DNA of 64,000 nucleotides. Source: an uncultured Candidatus Saccharibacteria bacterium. GTDB taxonomy: Bacteria > Patescibacteriota > Saccharimonadia > Saccharimonadales > Saccharimonadaceae. The notes under the pieces are model-generated. The model was given only the letters and a program-made list of their open reading frames with translations, was not told the origin of the DNA and searched no databases. This document shows positions 35,837-43,947 of this stretch, piece by piece; position 1 is the first letter of the stretch, and every line of letters begins with the position of its first letter. Location: assembly GCA_958399925.1 (NCBI GenBank), contig CATXOC010000003.1, forward strand, positions 1-64,000, read 5' to 3'. A program made the translations under genes and the position numbers.

Positions 35837-36754
35837 TTACCGACGGCGCAGAAAATACACACCAACCAACATTGACACTATAAAAGTCACCAAAATCAAC
35901 ACCCAGAAAAACAGCGGGGAGTTGACCTCGCCCGGTAAATCGACGTTCATACCAAACAGCCCCGCCACCATTGTCGGCACTGTTAGCACAACAGTAATGA
36001 CAGTCAGTGTCCTCATTGTTTCGTTTAGACGTGAGTCCATTACCGCCCGATAACTATCTCGCAAATTCGTAATGGTACGCAGTTGCGATTTACACCGTAC
36101 AATCAGCTGCTCTAGATCAATCGAAAGGTCCTCAACGTCATCAGCATCATTATCAAATAGCCCCAATGCCTTACTGCCAATCATCTTTTCCAGTGCAATA
36201 TTCATCGGAATCAGGGCATCTAGATAGTCATTAATCATGCGCTCGTTGCGTGTGAATATGGCAATATCTCGCGTGTGAATATTCGAAACATCCAAGGTTA
36301 CTTCGCGTATCCGACGATTGATGTTTGCAACCCGACGCTCGTATTGTTCAATAATCGCCGAGATCATCGCTAGAAACAGCTTACCCCGTTGCGTAGTTGG
36401 CACCTGATTTTTATGATTAAACGACGTCCATAAGGCAGGCAGTTTATCTCGACTGAGTGTTACCAAATAACGCCCAGAAATTGCAAACATAATCGGTGTA
36501 GTAAAGCCACCAAATTCATCATTTGCATCAGGTAACCGTGCGATGTAATACGTCCAACCTCCCTCTCGCTCGAGGCGTGGCACCTCGTATGGGTCTAGTG
36601 CATCATGCAGAGTGTCTTCATCCAACTCTAATGCCAGCAGCTGATTTAGTTCAGCTTCTGTCGGCGCTTCAGCTCTTAGCCACGAGCCCGCCACCAGCTT
36701 GTTTTGCTTCTTCAGCCGCGGTCCTTGGATTGTTGAACGATAATATTGAATCAT
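35837..36754 (-). CDS. corA: CorA-type Mg2+/Co2+ channel (first copy)
   Basis: A 305-residue CorA-family protein. The large N-terminal cytoplasmic domain ends in two membrane helices separated by the selectivity motif GMN in FGMNVDLPGEVN. The C-terminal RRR fits the inner-face basic cluster. CorA pentamers conduct Mg2+ (also Co2+, Ni2+). TATAAT lies 12 nt upstream of the ATG. A second CorA-family gene is at 45792, sharing the architecture but diverged in sequence, which suggests different regulation or ion preference. Confidence 0.9.
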   Translation of the reverse strand: MIQYYRSTIQGPRLKKQNKLVAGSWLRAEAPTEAELNQLLALELDEDTLHDALDPYEVPRLEREGGWTYYIARLPDANDEFGGFTTPIMFAISGRYLVTLSRDKLPALWTSFNHKNQVPTTQRGKLFLAMISAIIEQYERRVANINRRIREVTLDVSNIHTRDIAIFTRNERMINDYLDALIPMNIALEKMIGSKALGLFDNDADDVEDLSIDLEQLIVRCKSQLRTITNLRDSYRAVMDSRLNETMRTLTVITVVLTVPTMVAGLFGMNVDLPGEVNSPLFFWVLILVTFIVSMLVGVYFLRRR

Positions 36755-36784
36755 AACTAGTTCTATATTATACTACTATTTATT

Positions 36785-36861
36785 GGGCGGTTAGCTCAGC
36801 TGGCTAGAGCGCAGCATTCACACTGCTGAGGTCGGGAGTTCGAGTCTCTTATCGCCCACCA
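36785..36861 (+). tRNA. tRNA-Val (CAC)
   Basis: Acceptor GGGCGGT/ATCGCCC, D arm GCTC/GAGC, anticodon stem CAGCA/TGCTG with loop TTCACAC and anticodon CAC, T arm GGGAGTTCGAGTCTC, discriminator A and encoded CCA. It borders the sparse accessory stretch on its left side. Confidence 0.95.
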
Positions 36862-36899
36862 TGAAATTATTTTTAAACAACCGGTATAGAACCGTATAA

Positions 36900-37624
36900 A
36901 TGACTGCACGGTGCACCGTGATTGACATAGATTTTGACTTTCAGAAAGAAGCAAATTATCGAGACTCAGACAGATATAGTCCCACTTTGCGCGAATATCA
37001 CAGGTTATTGTGGAGCAAACAATTACCAAACGGCAACACATTTACCTTAACCCCCATCGCTAACAACTGTCTTAAGTATTTATCGCCACAAGGCGACGAA
37101 TGGATACTGTCAAGCGATCGAGCCGTTGCCAGTTTTACAAAACCAGCTAGCATGCAGCCTTTAATCGACAAAATAGGCAAAGATGAAGTGGCCGATTTTA
37201 AGAAATTAACCGATACAATAGGCGGAATAATCATTTGGCCAGCAAAGAAAATCGACAATAAGATTACCATCAATGGACACAGAGGATTTTCGCCTAAAAT
37301 TGCAGATCGACTCGACCTAACGATGGAATGTCTACGAAGATATTACCTAGGGCAAGATAGTCCTTTATTCGAGACATTTTCCAGATATTCTGGCTACTTT
37401 GATTTATTCCTGGATTTTAGAGGATTTGTAGATTTTTCCTAATGAACGACTATGTCGATGACGATTACAGTAGATGCGTAATTGCTAAACCATACGACAA
37501 GAATTTTAACAAAATTGGCAGACCAACAACGGTCGAAGAATACAGATCCTACATTTCAAGTACCTCGGACCTAGTTAAACGCAGGAATCAGCGAATTGCC
37601 GACTGGGCAAAATACAATCTATAG
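36900..37624 (+). pseudogene. DUF6994 family protein, frameshifted
   Basis: The first part (36900-37442, 180 residues) matches the DUF6994 pattern: IDIDFDFQKEANYRDSD, SPTLREYHRLLWSKQLPNG, RRYYLGQDSPLFETFSRY and DLFLDFRGFVDF. It stops at TAA inside the family's FVDxFLLNDLV motif. The continuation lies in the -1 frame from 37442: MNDYVDDDYSRCVIAKPYDK, TTVEEYRSYI and KRRNQRIADWAKYNL. One extra T in the five-T run near 37433-37437 would join both as GFVDFFLMNDYVDD, giving a normal-length protein of about 241 residues. No canonical slippery heptamer is present, so I treat it as an indel (real decay, phase switch or sequencing error). Function of the family is unknown. Confidence 0.82.
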
Positions 37625-37739
37625 ATAAAATTTCCATAACAACTACACTTTTCCTAATCAGATTGCATAGGGACAGGCAGACCACACCATAACGGCTATA
37701 TCATACAGTGCCGATTTACAAAATTCTTTTTAGTGGCAG

Positions 37740-38030
37740 CTATTTCAAATATAGATCAACTAATGATTTACGAAACTCTGCTATCCAATCTTTGTCACTG
37801 GTTCGACCAGAAACTACGTCATCCAAGGTGCCAACGTATTCGCTTAGATCGCTGCTAATATCACTATAATTATCGAACTTCATAAAAGTCGATACTAGCG
37901 ATCGTAAAGCTGACGTAAATTCTGGGGTAATATTTGACTGACTGTCTACTAGATCAAATATAGATTGAACAAGACGTTTTTCTTCACTTAGTTTATCATA
38001 TGCGGGTTTACCATATTCTGTATCATTCAT
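37740..38030 (-). CDS. Hypothetical protein in the tRNA-flanked stretch
   Basis: A 96-residue acidic, probably all-helical protein (GKPAYDKLSEEKRLVQSIFD, YVGTLDDVVSGRTSDKDW, FRKSLVDLYLK). No signal peptide, membrane helix or known motif. It has no clear ribosome binding site and stands alone on the minus strand; codon use looks compatible with real coding, but I would not exclude a chance frame. It could be a small immunity- or antitoxin-like protein by size and charge, which is speculation. Confidence 0.5.
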   Translation of the reverse strand: MNDTEYGKPAYDKLSEEKRLVQSIFDLVDSQSNITPEFTSALRSLVSTFMKFDNYSDISSDLSEYVGTLDDVVSGRTSDKDWIAEFRKSLVDLYLK

Positions 38031-38067
38031 GCATATATACTACAACTTAGTCGAGTAAATTTTAAGT

Positions 38068-38092
38068 ACGGGAGCCCAAACAGAGCTCCCGT
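38068..38092 (-). terminator. Hairpin ending the 38117-38260 transcription unit
   Basis: ACGGGAGC and GCTCCCGT form an 8-bp stem with a 9-nt loop. On the minus strand it is followed by ACTTAAAATTT, a weak T-tract. It lies 25 bp after the small reading frame. Confidence 0.5.
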
Positions 38093-38116
38093 CTGCACGC
38101 AAAGACCAATCAGGAA

Positions 38117-38198
38117 TCAGTCACTGCCGTAGCCAGTATATTGGCCGCGCGTCGTGTCATCTTTATCTTCATCAGGATCGTCAAAAAAACAGACCCAT
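38117..38198 (-). pseudogene. Small acidic-peptide gene interrupted at a 7-T tract
   Basis: An AAGGA ribosome binding site is 7 nt before an ATG (38196-38198) that reads MGLFF and stops at TGA after a run of seven T. Removing one T gives an uninterrupted 26-residue peptide, MGLFF then DDPDEDKDDTTRGQYTGYGS and D. The same C-terminal frame is also open upstream without a clear start. A near-consensus promoter (TTGACA, 17 bp, TATGAT) and two 5' hairpins precede it. So it may be a phase-variable small protein, a leader peptide, or a decayed gene. I do not recognise the peptide. Confidence 0.45.
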
Positions 38199-38267
38199 GA
38201 TAACTTCCTTATGTACGTGGTGCATAGCGCACCAATGCTGTATTTACAGGATTGCAAATACAAGACA

Positions 38268-38296
38268 ATCATAGTTCCAGATAGGTCGCTTGTCAA
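38268..38296 (-). promoter_or_regulatory. Near-consensus sigma-70-type promoter
   Basis: On the minus strand TTGACA (complement of 38291-38296) and TATGAT (complement of 38268-38273) are exactly 17 bp apart. It is one of the best -35/-10 pairs in the window and drives the short unit with the 7-T tract. Its -35 borders the 15-bp inverted repeat. Confidence 0.7.
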
Positions 38297-38302
38297 CTCT
38301 TT

Positions 38303-38344
38303 TGTATTAGTTCAATAATTTCCAGAAAGTATTGAACTAATACA
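38303..38344. repeat. Perfect 15-bp inverted repeat
   Basis: TGTATTAGTTCAATA (38303-38317) and TATTGAACTAATACA (38330-38344) are exact inverses around a 12-nt spacer. There is no T-tract for a terminator. The position just upstream of the TTGACA box of the minus-strand promoter fits an operator; a second small palindrome (CATCTT-atag-AAGATG) follows at about 38343-38358. Confidence 0.8.
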
Positions 38345-38505
38345 TCTTATAGAAGATGAGGATTGTATCATACATTATAGCTAAATCACCTCATACATAG
38401 CTCCGCCTTATAAAAGGTGGACAGATGAATTTTTCTTAGCAATTTCAATCAGGAAGATTTTATTCATGTCTCTTTAACCAATATTGATTTTAAAGACAAA
38501 TAAAA
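38345..38505. other. Non-coding stretch between the inverted repeat and the tRNA pair
   Basis: No convincing gene is seen on either strand. Short hairpins occur (CCGCCTT/AAGGTGG near 38412-38430, TGAGG/CCTCA spanning about 38358-38395). It may be an RNA leader, gene remnant or regulatory spacer. Confidence 0.4.
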
Positions 38506-38521
38506 CTGCCTCAGCGGGCAG
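38506..38521 (-). terminator. Terminator of the tRNA-Val/tRNA-Ala pair
   Basis: CTGCC/GGCAG stem with a 6-nt loop followed on the minus strand by TTTTATTTG, 13 bp after tRNA-Ala. Confidence 0.65.
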
Positions 38522-38533
38522 GGGATAATATCT

Positions 38534-38610
38534 TGGTGGAGCACAGCGGATTTGAACCGCTCACCTCTTCGCTGCCAGCGAAGCGCTCTAGCCAAATGAG
38601 CTAGTGCCCC
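38534..38610 (-). tRNA. tRNA-Ala (GGC)
   Basis: Acceptor GGGGCAC/GTGCTCC with the G3-U70 alanine determinant, anticodon stem CTTCG/CGAAG, loop CTGGCAG, anticodon GGC, T arm GCGGTTCAAATCCGC, discriminator A with encoded CCA. It is 6 bp from tRNA-Val(TAC) and co-transcribed with it. Confidence 0.95.
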
Positions 38611-38616
38611 GTATGA

Positions 38617-38693
38617 TGGTGGGTCGCGAGGGGCTCGAACCCCCGACCCCCTCGGTGTAAACGAGGTGCTCTAGCCAACTGAGCTAGCGACCC
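38617..38693 (-). tRNA. tRNA-Val (TAC)
   Basis: Acceptor GGGTCGC/GCGACCC, anticodon stem CCTCG/CGAGG, loop TTTACAC, anticodon TAC, T arm GGGGGTTCGAGCCCC, discriminator A with encoded CCA. First gene of the two-tRNA transcript. Confidence 0.95.
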
Positions 38694-38753
38694 ATCAACA
38701 CACCCATATTACCAACATGCGACGATAATTGCAAGAATGTAATCATTAGTTTA

Positions 38754-38797
38754 TAATACATCTCAAGGAGAGCGTCATTAATCGGGCGCATATTTTT
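38754..38797 (+). promoter_or_regulatory. typA promoter and leader with SD facing an AUU codon
   Basis: TTATAATA at about 38751-38757 gives a short leader. AAGGAG (38765-38770) is 28 nt from the ATG at 38798 but exactly 6 nt from an in-frame ATT at 38777, with no stop between. It could set an AUU start (seven extra residues) as in infC, or the leader could fold to bring the site nearer. Confidence 0.45.
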
Positions 38798-40621
38798 ATG
38801 TTAACACCAGATAAAATTCGCAATATTGCAATCATTGCTCACGTCGACCACGGCAAGACTACTATGCTAGATGGCCTACTAAAGCAGTCTCATACGTTTC
38901 GTAGCAACAGCGCCGAAATGGGTGAAACCCTAATCATGGACAGTGGCGATCAGGAACACGAGCGTGGCATTACCATTACCGCCAAAACAACCGCAATTAC
39001 CTATGATGGTTACAAAATAAACATTATCGATACACCAGGGCACGCTGATTTCGGTGGCGAAGTAGAGCGTACTCTGCAGATGGCTGACGGCGTTTTGTTA
39101 ATCGTTGATGCTGCTGAAGGACCAATGCCGCAAACTAAGTTTGTCCTAAGTAAGGCTCTAGAGCTAGGCTTAAAGCCAATTGTTATAATTAACAAGATTG
39201 ACAAGCCTGCCCGTCGCATCGAAGAAGTCAAAGACGAAGTTGCCGACCTATTTCTAGAACTTGCCACCGATGATAGCCAGCTAGATTACCCGGTATATTA
39301 CGCAATCGGTCGCGACGGTAAAGCTTGGACTGAGATGCCAGCCGACCCATCAGAAGACGCCGACCTAAAGCCGATTTTCAAGGCTATAATTGATCAGATC
39401 CCTGCACCAAAGGTTGACCTAGACGCACCATTCCGCATGCTAGTTACTAGCCTGCAGTATGATAATTTCTTGGGCAAATATGCCCTTGGCCGCGTTGAGC
39501 GTGGCATCGCTAAAAGCGGCGCGCCAATGGTGTTGATCGATTATAACGATAACACTAAGCCTGCCAAAATTGAGAAGCTATTCACCTACGAGGGTCTAGA
39601 GAAAAAAGAGATTAATGAAGCTTGCGCGGGCGACATTGTCGCAATTACTGGTGTGGGTGACGCTAAAATTGGCGAAACTATTGCCGATCCTTCAGCGCCT
39701 GATCCGCTACCACGTATCGAAGTCGAGAAGCCAACTATTTCAATCTATATGGGACCAAACACTTCACCGTTTAAGGGGCGCGAAGGTGAATTCAACACCT
39801 CTCGCCAGATTGCCGATCGTCTAGATCGCGAGCTAGAAACTAACGTATCACTACACGTTGAGCCAGATGGTATCGGCTTTAAGGTTAGCGGTCGTGGCGA
39901 GTTGCACTTGTCTGTGCTAATTGAAGCTATGCGTCGCGAAGGTTATGAGTTTGAAGTTGGTCGCCCACAGGTTGTTCTATTGGAAGAAAACGGCAAGACT
40001 ATGGAGCCAATGGAAGAGCTATTCACTGAGGTTGCACCTGAATACGTCGGCGCTGTCGCACAAGAAGTAGGAGCTCGTCACGCTGAACTAATAAACCAGG
40101 AGACCTCATCTCAGGGCATGATTCGCACTACCTACCGCATCACTAGTCGAGCCATGATTGGTCTACATAACATCCTACTAACCGCAACTAAGGGCACGAT
40201 TATCATGAGTAGCATCCCTGACGGCTACGAACCTTTAGGCGCATCGCTGACAGGCCTACGCAATGGCGTGCTAATTGCTGCTGAGCAAGGTCAGTCTACC
40301 GCCTACGCCTTGGCTAACGCCGAAGCTCGCGGTGAACTATACATTGGCCCAGGCGTCGAGGTTTATGCAGGTGAAATTGTTGGTCTGAATAAGCGCAAAG
40401 AAGATCTAGAGATTAATGTTTGTAAGGGCAAGCAATTAACCAATATGCGCAGTAAGTCATCTGATGGCGCTATCCAGCTAACTCCATACACCCAGATGTC
40501 GCTGGAACAGTGTCTCGACTTTATCGAGAATGACGAGTTACTAGAAGTTACGCCAAAGAACTTGCGTCTGCGCAAGGCTGAGCTTGATCCAATCAAGCGT
40601 AAGCGTGCTCGTCACATCTAA
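38798..40621 (+). CDS. typA: Translational GTPase TypA/BipA
   Basis: A 607-residue ribosome-associated GTPase involved in ribosome assembly and stress adaptation. G motifs: G1 AHVDHGKTT, G2 RGITITAKT, G3 DTPGHADFGG, G4 NKIDKP. EF-G-like domains follow (PFKGREGEFNTSRQI, GRGELHLSVLIEAMRREGYE) and the BipA-specific C-terminal domain ends KRKRARHI. The ATG at 38798 (MLTPDKIRNIAIIAHVDHG) matches family length, but an upstream in-frame ATT is better placed relative to the AAGGAG sequence. Confidence 0.97.
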   Translation: MLTPDKIRNIAIIAHVDHGKTTMLDGLLKQSHTFRSNSAEMGETLIMDSGDQEHERGITITAKTTAITYDGYKINIIDTPGHADFGGEVERTLQMADGVLLIVDAAEGPMPQTKFVLSKALELGLKPIVIINKIDKPARRIEEVKDEVADLFLELATDDSQLDYPVYYAIGRDGKAWTEMPADPSEDADLKPIFKAIIDQIPAPKVDLDAPFRMLVTSLQYDNFLGKYALGRVERGIAKSGAPMVLIDYNDNTKPAKIEKLFTYEGLEKKEINEACAGDIVAITGVGDAKIGETIADPSAPDPLPRIEVEKPTISIYMGPNTSPFKGREGEFNTSRQIADRLDRELETNVSLHVEPDGIGFKVSGRGELHLSVLIEAMRREGYEFEVGRPQVVLLEENGKTMEPMEELFTEVAPEYVGAVAQEVGARHAELINQETSSQGMIRTTYRITSRAMIGLHNILLTATKGTIIMSSIPDGYEPLGASLTGLRNGVLIAAEQGQSTAYALANAEARGELYIGPGVEVYAGEIVGLNKRKEDLEINVCKGKQLTNMRSKSSDGAIQLTPYTQMSLEQCLDFIENDELLEVTPKNLRLRKAELDPIKRKRARHI

Positions 40622-40635
40622 TTTATTTCAAAACA

Positions 40636-40667
40636 AAATGCCCACGGTCTCTCAGAGGTGGGCATTT
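40636..40667 (+). terminator. Intrinsic terminator of typA
   Basis: AAATGCCCAC pairs with GTGGGCATTT around a 12-nt loop, 15 bp after the stop codon; the T-tract is short. Confidence 0.75.
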
Positions 40668-40752
40668 AATACTGGGTACATCGCGTCCAGTCTGTCAAGT
40701 ATAATAGCATAACCGTTTAAGTTTGTCAACTCACGGTATAATAGTTATAATT

Positions 40753-41934
40753 ATGAAGCACAATTGGTTAATGGCCTTCGGTAAGAAAAAACGGCAGATC
40801 AATCTACGCCGTAAGTGGCTTAGTTACGGAATCTATATTTGCCTGCTTCTAACGATGATGAACGTTGGATTATCCTTTCTTATTATTCACATCACCAGAT
40901 CACACACCGTCCAAGTAACATTGCCAAACTACTACAGCGAGAATATGGTATTTCAGCACAATAAACTCGCCTATATTCACGGTCAAACAGCACCAAACAC
41001 TCAACTATCAATAAAAATCGGTAACAATAGCACTAAAACAACTGCCGACGCTACAGGTAAGTTCTCGGTTTATGTATCCGCACCACCCGCACGCCTACAA
41101 CCGTATCAATTGACCATAGCTGACGCTTGCACTAACCGCGAGCTAAAACGCATTAATAAGGTTTATTCAGGCAATGTATTTCTAATGTCTGGTCAATCTA
41201 ATATGGAGTTAAGCAGAGCCGTATATTACGGTAACGCAGAGGCTATTCGCGTCAACACCTATGATAAAAACGAGAAAGTTATTGATATCAGTCAGCTGCC
41301 TAAACCAATTAACGATGCGAACGTTCATTTTCTAGTAACCAAAGACATATCAAATAGTAGTAATTTACCTTTACAGGATATCAATAAGTCCGGCTGGGCA
41401 TCTGCAGATAACACAAAAAATACAGACTGGTTAGGGTTCTTACCGCAACAATTCGCCCTAAACATGCGCAAAGCTGAACCAAACATACCAATCGGCATCA
41501 TCCAGACTGCCTGGGGCGCTACTAATATTTCCCGTCATATGACAGGCGGTGACATTTACACCAACCACATTACGCCATTATCTGGTTTCAATATAGCAGG
41601 TATTTTATGGTATCAAGGCGAAGCTGACGCCAATACTAACGATGCACCTAAGTACGCCGAGCGTTTATCAAAGCTAATCGACCAATACCGCACTGTGTTC
41701 GGAAACGACGCCAGTCTGCCGTTCATTCAATTTCAGCTAGCCAACTTTAAATACAGCGACGGTTATTGGGGAGATATACGAAAGGCTCAGGCTCAAGTCA
41801 GCGCATCACGTAATAACGTTGTTCTAATTAATGCTGCTGGCACCGAACGCGGAGCCACGGCACTTATTCACCCACTAGGCAAAGATACCCTCGGCAAACA
41901 AGCCTCCAAAGAAATGCTGAGTCTAACAAGATAA
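40753..41934 (+). CDS. Membrane-anchored SGNH/sialate O-acetylesterase-like hydrolase
   Basis: A 393-residue protein with a basic N-terminus and one signal-anchor helix (about residues 20-42), so the body is outside. The hydrolase part shows the catalytic-serine block FLMSGQSNMELSRA, then PIGIIQTAWGATNISRHM, GILWYQGEADANT and a C-terminal His in TALIHPLGKD, the DUF303/SASA pattern of sialate O-acetylesterases and acetyl-xylan esterases. It may de-acetylate host or wall glycans. I start at 40753 (MKHNWLM); TATAAT (40737-40742) is 10 nt upstream and the frame's earlier ATG at 40723 lies before that promoter. Followed immediately by a terminator. Confidence 0.85.
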   Translation: MKHNWLMAFGKKKRQINLRRKWLSYGIYICLLLTMMNVGLSFLIIHITRSHTVQVTLPNYYSENMVFQHNKLAYIHGQTAPNTQLSIKIGNNSTKTTADATGKFSVYVSAPPARLQPYQLTIADACTNRELKRINKVYSGNVFLMSGQSNMELSRAVYYGNAEAIRVNTYDKNEKVIDISQLPKPINDANVHFLVTKDISNSSNLPLQDINKSGWASADNTKNTDWLGFLPQQFALNMRKAEPNIPIGIIQTAWGATNISRHMTGGDIYTNHITPLSGFNIAGILWYQGEADANTNDAPKYAERLSKLIDQYRTVFGNDASLPFIQFQLANFKYSDGYWGDIRKAQAQVSASRNNVVLINAAGTERGATALIHPLGKDTLGKQASKEMLSLTR

Positions 41935-41957
41935 CCCCTACTGACAGGGGTTATCTT
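41928..41957. terminator. Intrinsic terminator between the esterase and dnaJ
   Basis: AAGATAACCCCT/AGGGGTTATCTT, a 12-bp perfect stem with a 6-nt loop. The esterase stop codon lies inside the stem; it also serves the convergent dnaJ. Confidence 0.85.
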
Positions 41958-41976
41958 ATCTAAAGTGACAGTCTAG

Positions 41977-43077
41977 CTACTTTGCCTCTTTGAATTCTAG
42001 CAGTATTTTCTTTTGCTTGCGTGATAAACCAGTCGGCGTAGCAACTTTGATTGTCACAATCTGCGGTCCACGCGCGCCCTTTGGGCCACGCGGTACGCCA
42101 TGGCCAGATAGCTTAAAGTCGGTATTAGACTGTGTACCCGCTGGCACTTTCATAACTAATGGACCATCCACAGTATCAACCTGGATCTCGCAACCTAGTG
42201 CTGCGTCTACCATAGAAACCGTTTCTTCACTTAGAATTAGATCGCCTTCGCGCGTAAACTTCTTGTGCGGCTTGACGTGGACGACTATATATAAATCACC
42301 GCGACTACCGCCCCGCATCGCCTCGCCACGACCAGACACGCGGATAGTCGATCCTTCGTCAACACCTGCAGGTATTTTTACCTTTAGACTTTCGCGCTTT
42401 CGTACAATACCGTCGCCGCCACAAGTCCTACACGGCCTCTCGGGAATTTCGCCCTTACCGCCACAGCGACTACAGGTCACCGCCTGCTGCATTGCACCGA
42501 ATAGCGAGTTTACAGTGTGTACTTCCTGGCCACTACCATTACATCGCGGACAAGTAGTCAGCTTAGTGCCCGGTGTAGCGCCCGTACCATGGCAGGTATC
42601 GCATTCGCCATTCAAAGTCATACTGACCTCTTTCTCTGCGCCGAAAATCGCTTCTTCAAAAGTCAGATTGAGAGCCGTTTCTACATCGCGACCACGTGTT
42701 CGGCGTTGACGACTACCACCACCAAACATAGAACCAAAGATGTCGCCCAAATCGCCAAAGTCGCCACCGCTGAAGTCGAAGTGTACATTTTGTCCGTTGC
42801 CGCCAAAACCACTAAATCCTTGGAATGGATTGCCGCCAGTAGCACCACCATCAACACCAGCATGTCCAAACTGGTCATAACGCCGCCGCTTTGCTTCATC
42901 TTTTAGAACTTCATAGGCTTCATTCGCCTCCTTGAATTTAGCTTCAGCCGCCTTGTCGCCCGGATTACGGTCCGGGTGATATTTAATCGCTAGCTTACGA
43001 AAGGCTTTCTTGATCTCGTCAGCAGATGCCGACTTTTTTACCCCTAAAACATCATAATAATCGCGTTTTTCTGCCAT
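41977..43077 (-). CDS. dnaJ: Chaperone protein DnaJ
   Basis: A 366-residue type I DnaJ that feeds unfolded substrates to DnaK. J-domain with HPD in [13 protein letters not shown], then a Gly/Phe-rich region ([20 protein letters not shown]), four CxxCxGxG zinc repeats ([35 protein letters not shown]) and the C-terminal substrate domains. I start at 43077 ([10 protein letters not shown]); the frame's ATG at 43089 overlaps the -10 box and could not be part of the message. Controlled by CIRCE directly upstream. It lies 17 kb from dnaK rather than in the usual dnaK-dnaJ operon. Confidence 0.97.
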   Translation of the reverse strand: MAEKRDYYDVLGVKKSASADEIKKAFRKLAIKYHPDRNPGDKAAEAKFKEANEAYEVLKDEAKRRRYDQFGHAGVDGGATGGNPFQGFSGFGGNGQNVHFDFSGGDFGDLGDIFGSMFGGGSRQRRTRGRDVETALNLTFEEAIFGAEKEVSMTLNGECDTCHGTGATPGTKLTTCPRCNGSGQEVHTVNSLFGAMQQAVTCSRCGGKGEIPERPCRTCGGDGIVRKRESLKVKIPAGVDEGSTIRVSGRGEAMRGGSRGDLYIVVHVKPHKKFTREGDLILSEETVSMVDAALGCEIQVDTVDGPLVMKVPAGTQSNTDFKLSGHGVPRGPKGARGPQIVTIKVATPTGLSRKQKKILLEFKEAK

Positions 43078-43087
43078 ATCGTTTACC

Positions 43088-43125
43088 ATTATACGAAATT
43101 AGCACTCTATTGTCTAGAGTGCTAA
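43088..43125 (-). promoter_or_regulatory. CIRCE operator and promoter of dnaJ
   Basis: TTAGCACTC (43099-43107), 9-nt spacer, GAGTGCTAA (43117-43125) is a perfect CIRCE, the HrcA operator. On the minus strand it is followed 5 nt later by TATAAT (complement of 43088-43093), which ends 10 nt before the dnaJ ATG. HrcA binding would cover the -35 to -10 spacer and block polymerase; the leader is only a few nucleotides. Confidence 0.95.
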
Positions 43126-43160
43126 TCAGTGCGCACCGTTAATTTGACTATAATCCAGCA

Positions 43161-43880
43161 CTATTTATTAATAGCAAAACTTGAATCTATGTTTATCAAC
43201 TCCCCCTGCCATACGCCAGGTTTGTTACTCCAGTTTGCAGAATCTTCTACTGTAGAGACATTGGCACTGACGTTCTCATCCTGCGTTACCGCGCCTTCAG
43301 ACTTCGCCTTATCAAATATATCTCTCACGTATTTGGAACCGTTTGGATTACTAATCCACGCTATACCCGCAGCATTAGCCATGATATTTTTAACTTTCTC
43401 AAATGACACGTCCGTATTATCAGCTCCAAATGCATAAACCAAGAAACTTCCCTGAGCTGTTAGCGGCTTGTCGTAATCAGATTGGACAACACATATCGTC
43501 ACATCACCAATCTTGCCAGTTATAGCATTAAATTGTTTATAAGCATCCAGTCTGAATCTAATGCGATAGAGCGGATCAGATTGATTGTGGATATCCAAGC
43601 TAGATATATTTGTTATTGGTTGGCTATTATTTTTATTATAAAGCTCAACAAACTTATCTACGGCATTTATTTCCTCATTGTCAGTTTTAGCCACTTGCGC
43701 CTTATTTGTGTTGGTATTGTTATTACCAGATATACCATTGTGACTGCCCCGAGAAGACGATAGTCCGACCACAATTAGCACAACTACAACTACTACCCAG
43801 AACCACCACTTTTTATATAACTCGTTCTTTGGTTTGCCATCTTTAGATTGGTTTATGCTATGCCCCTGCCAATGATCCAT
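43161..43880 (-). CDS. Hypothetical membrane-anchored protein
   Basis: A 239-residue protein. A short charged N-terminus (NQSKDGKPKNELYKKWW) precedes one membrane helix (about residues 26-44), then a Ser/Gly/Asn-rich linker and an outside domain of ~170 residues that I do not recognise. The domain has a single cysteine (VTICVVQSDYDKPL), DPLYRIRFRLDAYKQF and AGIAWISNPNGSKYVRDIF segments. AAAGGA precedes the ATG. Located just beyond the dnaJ CIRCE element but on the same strand upstream, so it does not share that promoter. Confidence 0.7.
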   Translation of the reverse strand: MDHWQGHSINQSKDGKPKNELYKKWWFWVVVVVVLIVVGLSSSRGSHNGISGNNNTNTNKAQVAKTDNEEINAVDKFVELYNKNNSQPITNISSLDIHNQSDPLYRIRFRLDAYKQFNAITGKIGDVTICVVQSDYDKPLTAQGSFLVYAFGADNTDVSFEKVKNIMANAAGIAWISNPNGSKYVRDIFDKAKSEGAVTQDENVSANVSTVEDSANWSNKPGVWQGELINIDSSFAINK

Positions 43881-43947
43881 ACTATAATCCTTTCTTAATT
43901 ACTCACTGCCCGTTCTCAACAAAAAGTGGACAGCCATTGCTGGCCGC

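Noticed and set aside
36796..37041. Minus-strand reading frame across tRNA-Val
   Set aside because: Its C-terminal part is a translation of the tRNA antisense (the usual RDSNSRP-type artefact), and it has no family match.
37430..37445. Programmed -1 frameshifting in the DUF6994 gene
   Set aside because: No X-XXY-YYZ slippery heptamer is in frame and no downstream stimulatory stem was seen; a single-base indel explains it better.
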